Source: Bacteroidales bacterium UBA5433
Lineage (GTDB): Bacteria > Bacteroidota > Bacteroidia > Bacteroidales > UBA932
Direction of reading: 5' to 3'
Assembly (NCBI GenBank): GCA_002427525.1
Contig: DIRP01000019.1
Coordinates: forward strand, 1 to 16,892
Length of the DNA: 16,892 nt
Positions 14,287-16,892 of the stretch are shown here, one piece after another (position 1 is the first letter of the stretch; every line of letters begins with the position of its first letter). The notes beneath the pieces are model-generated. The model did no database searches. It was given only the letters and a program-made list of their open reading frames with translations, and was not told the origin of the DNA. The position numbers and the translations under genes are program-made.

Positions 14287-16854
14287 ATGAAAAAGTGGTT
14301 AATATCTGTTTTTGTACTGTGTTTTGCGTACAGTTTTATTTTTGCTCAGGGTCAAGAAACCTCCTGGTTTTTTCCTAAGGGTGTAGAAAAAATGAATAAA
14401 GAAATCCCCGCTCCTGAAGAGGTATTTGGATTTCAGATGGGGTCAAGACACCTTACTTATGATCAGGTACTCATATATATGAGGATGCTGGCCGGGATTT
14501 CGCCTCGGGTACATTTGATTGAAAACGGATACACGTACGAGAAGAATCCTATCCTATATCTGATTATCAGCACGCCGGAGAATATAGCCAACCTGGAGTA
14601 CATCAGGCAGGAGCAGCTGAAACTGGCCGATCCGGCAGCCCCGGCAAGGTTGGATTTGGACAGCATGCCGCTGGTGAATTGGCTGGGGTACAGCATACAC
14701 GGGAACGAAGCTACGGGCATCAATGCCTCGGCTTTGGTGGCCTATGCGTTGGCAGCGTCTGAAGACCCTATGGTGCTGGAGATTTTGGAAAAGAACGTCA
14801 TCATTCTGCAACCGGCCCTCAACCCCGATGGCAGCCTGCGGTACGCTGCGTGGGTGAATAGTAATTTGTCGCTGGCCGGTACTACCGACCCCAATAGCCG
14901 CGAATTCAGGGAACCAACGCCAAGCAGCCGTTCCAACCATTATTGGTTTGATTTGAACCGGGACTGGTTGCCGGCTCAGCATCCGGAAAGCCGTTCGCGG
15001 TTAGAGGTGTACCACCGATGGTTGCCTACTATGGTGAATGATTACCACGAACAAGGGAATGCTGTAGCTACTTTTTTCTCGCCGGGTGTAAGAAGCCGTA
15101 CCAACCTGCTGATTCCCGATGAAAACTGGCTGCTCACGCAAAAAGTGTCTGCATTCCATTCAGAAATATTGGGAGAAATTGGCGTCATGCATTTTACAAA
15201 AGAGGGTTTTGATGATTTCTATCTGGGCAAAGGGTCCACGTACCCCGATATTTTTGGAGCTATTGGCAGCCTGTACGAACAACCCAATCCGCGCGGTGTG
15301 GAGCGGGAACTGAACAACATGCATTATTCGTTGTCTTTTAGTGTAAGAAATCAGGTGTACAATTCTTTCAGTGCATTGAAAGCGGCTGTGGCCCTGAAAG
15401 CCGAGATGCAGGAATTTCAACGCAGCTACTTTGCCAATTGCCACAAACAAGCAACTAAAGAGCCCGTGCAGGCCTATGTTTTTGGAGCGCCGGAAGACGT
15501 GTCGTTGAGCCGGGAGTTGTACCGTATGCTGGCTGCACATAATATAGATGTGTACAGGTTGGCTAAAGAAGTCACCCTGGAGGGACAAACATTTGTACCG
15601 GGGAGTGCATGGGTGGTACCTGTAAAACAGACAGCCTATGCAGTGATCAAGACTTTGTTTGAGCGCGTAGATACGTTCCGTGATACGGTATTTTATGACA
15701 TTTCAGCCTGGACAGCTTCCCTGGGCATGAACATTCCGCACGCAGCCCTCAAGGAAGTGAAGGGGTTACAGGGAGATCGTGTAGAAGGCGAAGCAGGCTT
15801 TGGAGCAGAGGTCGGGCACGTGCCTTTATCACGGTACGCTTACCTTATAGAAACAACAGATTTCTATAATTATACACTGCTGTACGAGTTGATGGACAAG
15901 GGTGTGTATCTGCGTGTAGCCGACAAACCGTTTTCGTACAAAGTGGACGGACAGGAGAAAGAATTTCCGGCAGGCACCATTATGGTTCCGGTTGTTCAGC
16001 AAAAAATGACACCGGAAGTACTCCACCGGGTGGTAAATCGAACCCGGCAGAAGTACCGGGGCGCGGCCATTGGCATATACAGTGCAGCCGCGGGACTGAG
16101 TGCAGGAGAGACCGATTTGGGAAGCAACAGCTTTCGTCTGATATCCAAACCGTCTGTAGCCCTATTGACAGACCGCGGAGCCTCTTTTGGAACGGTAGGA
16201 GAATTCTGGCACTTGTTTGATAGCCGGCTCGGAATCCCAGTATCGTTGATAGAAGCCGAGGCTGTAAGGGACCTGTCCCGCTACAACGTATTGGTGATTA
16301 CCGGAAATATTTCTTTTTCAAAGGCCACGAAAGAACGATTGCAAGAATGGAGCAGCCGTCCGGGCAATACCCTGATTGCCGTGGGCAACGGGTACCGGTC
16401 CCTGAACAACCTGGAAGTATCGCAAATTAAAAGCGTGGAACGGGAGCGTGAAGTTTTCACCCGGGCAGACGGCACGTACGAAGCATCGCAAGGCCAGCGG
16501 GCCTCGGCACGTGTAAACGGTGTGATTCTGGAAGCTGCCCTGGACAGCACACATCCCCTGGCCTGTGGAATTATCCGGCCTGTGGTTCCGTTGTTTAAAA
16601 ACAGGGACATGGTTCTTGCCGAGCCCCGCAGCCGTTTTGGAGTGCCTCTGCGTTACACAGACCAACCGTTACTAAGTGGCTACCTGCAAGACAGGTACCT
16701 GAGCAACTACTCCCATACACCGGCCGTTTTAGCTACCCGGAACGTGGTCTATTTTGCAGACGACCCCGCATTCCGTGCCTACTGGCATGGCAGCACCCGG
16801 CTGTTTTTGAACAGCATCTTTTATAGAGAACTGCTACCGGTAGGGGCGTTGTGA
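14287..16854 (+). CDS. Secreted M14-family zinc carboxypeptidase with extra C-terminal domain
   Basis: A metallocarboxypeptidase that removes C-terminal residues, exported by a Sec signal peptide (MKKWLISVFV...FIFA, cleavage before QG). The chosen ATG gives 855 residues; the frame runs 13 codons further up, but that part is not leader-like. The catalytic domain, about 55-400, holds zinc ligands His138 and Glu141 in IHGNEATG, the substrate-binding NPDG (179-182) and DLNRDW (Arg225), and the third zinc ligand His254 in NDYHEQG. The general-base glutamate is probably Glu331 in LYEQPNPRG. Beyond it lie about 450 more residues. Around 620-705 (SVALLTDRGASFGTVGEFW, NVLVITG, RPGNTLIAVGNG) these look like a class-I-amidotransferase-like flavodoxin fold without an evident catalytic triad. 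It follows tdh on the same strand after 132 bases, with a weak TATATTTA box one base before the ATG. Confidence 0.92.
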   Translation: MKKWLISVFVLCFAYSFIFAQGQETSWFFPKGVEKMNKEIPAPEEVFGFQMGSRHLTYDQVLIYMRMLAGISPRVHLIENGYTYEKNPILYLIISTPENIANLEYIRQEQLKLADPAAPARLDLDSMPLVNWLGYSIHGNEATGINASALVAYALAASEDPMVLEILEKNVIILQPALNPDGSLRYAAWVNSNLSLAGTTDPNSREFREPTPSSRSNHYWFDLNRDWLPAQHPESRSRLEVYHRWLPTMVNDYHEQGNAVATFFSPGVRSRTNLLIPDENWLLTQKVSAFHSEILGEIGVMHFTKEGFDDFYLGKGSTYPDIFGAIGSLYEQPNPRGVERELNNMHYSLSFSVRNQVYNSFSALKAAVALKAEMQEFQRSYFANCHKQATKEPVQAYVFGAPEDVSLSRELYRMLAAHNIDVYRLAKEVTLEGQTFVPGSAWVVPVKQTAYAVIKTLFERVDTFRDTVFYDISAWTASLGMNIPHAALKEVKGLQGDRVEGEAGFGAEVGHVPLSRYAYLIETTDFYNYTLLYELMDKGVYLRVADKPFSYKVDGQEKEFPAGTIMVPVVQQKMTPEVLHRVVNRTRQKYRGAAIGIYSAAAGLSAGETDLGSNSFRLISKPSVALLTDRGASFGTVGEFWHLFDSRLGIPVSLIEAEAVRDLSRYNVLVITGNISFSKATKERLQEWSSRPGNTLIAVGNGYRSLNNLEVSQIKSVEREREVFTRADGTYEASQGQRASARVNGVILEAALDSTHPLACGIIRPVVPLFKNRDMVLAEPRSRFGVPLRYTDQPLLSGYLQDRYLSNYSHTPAVLATRNVVYFADDPAFRAYWHGSTRLFLNSIFYRELLPVGAL

Positions 16855-16892
16855 GTGAGAAGTGAGGGGTGAGGAGTGAGGAGTGAGGAGTG
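16855..16892. repeat. Heptamer tandem repeat, consensus GTGAGGA, cut by window end
   Basis: Immediately after the M14 stop codon the sequence reads GTGAGAA, GTGAGGG, GTGAGGA, GTGAGGA, GTGAGGA, GTG. That is five full seven-base units and a partial one, running off the edge. The units nearest the gene are the most degenerate. The total length is unknown. It looks like an intergenic simple repeat able to change copy number by slippage. Confidence 0.85.

Noticed and set aside
1..16892. CRISPR array, transposase, integrase, toxin-antitoxin pair or phage gene
   Set aside because: None was seen. The only direct repeats are the short tandem units at 136-162 and 16855-16892, and all long frames belong to ordinary metabolic, transport or peptidase families.

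Overview
The window looks like a stretch of chromosome from a member of the Bacteroidota, most probably order Bacteroidales. Three things point there. Several starts are preceded by the Bacteroidota -7 promoter element TAnnTTTG and none has a clear Shine-Dalgarno sequence. Secreted C69, S9 and M14 peptidases occur together. A GH109-type lipoprotein and an SDR-type threonine dehydrogenase are present. No rRNA, tRNA, transposase, integrase, phage gene or CRISPR array was seen. The species cannot be named from this sequence.

Layout. Positions 1-212 are non-coding and hold a long imperfect stem with competing hairpins, not assignable to a known RNA. A SulP-family anion permease (+) follows and converges on a secreted C69 dipeptidase (-). 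A short divergent promoter region separates that gene from an alkaline phosphatase lipoprotein (+). The phosphatase converges on a minus-strand pair, cobO (corrinoid adenosyltransferase) followed by a GH109/Gfo-Idh-MocA lipoprotein. A second divergent region, containing a near-perfect 24-bp palindrome, leads into a plus-strand run: EamA-type transporter, MgtC/SapB membrane protein and a CGGC-domain cysteine-rich protein. This run meets, 9 bases apart, a minus-strand pair of kbl followed by a very large S9 prolyl-oligopeptidase-family enzyme. The third divergent region separates kbl from an SDR-type L-threonine 3-dehydrogenase (+). After a gap with two palindromic sites comes a secreted M14 zinc carboxypeptidase. 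The window ends in a heptamer tandem repeat.

How the genes fit together. The strongest functional unit is Tdh plus Kbl, which turns threonine into glycine and acetyl-CoA. It is flanked by two exported peptidases (S9 and M14), and a third (C69) lies elsewhere in the window. This fits an organism that digests protein outside the cytoplasm and ferments or recycles the amino acids. Alkaline phosphatase, GH109 and SulP add envelope-level scavenging and anion exchange. This is mostly housekeeping and nutrient-acquisition DNA. I found no clear novel multi-gene system. The items that merit a second look are regulatory: three palindromes, several start codons placed almost on the -7 box, and the unassigned structured region at the left edge.
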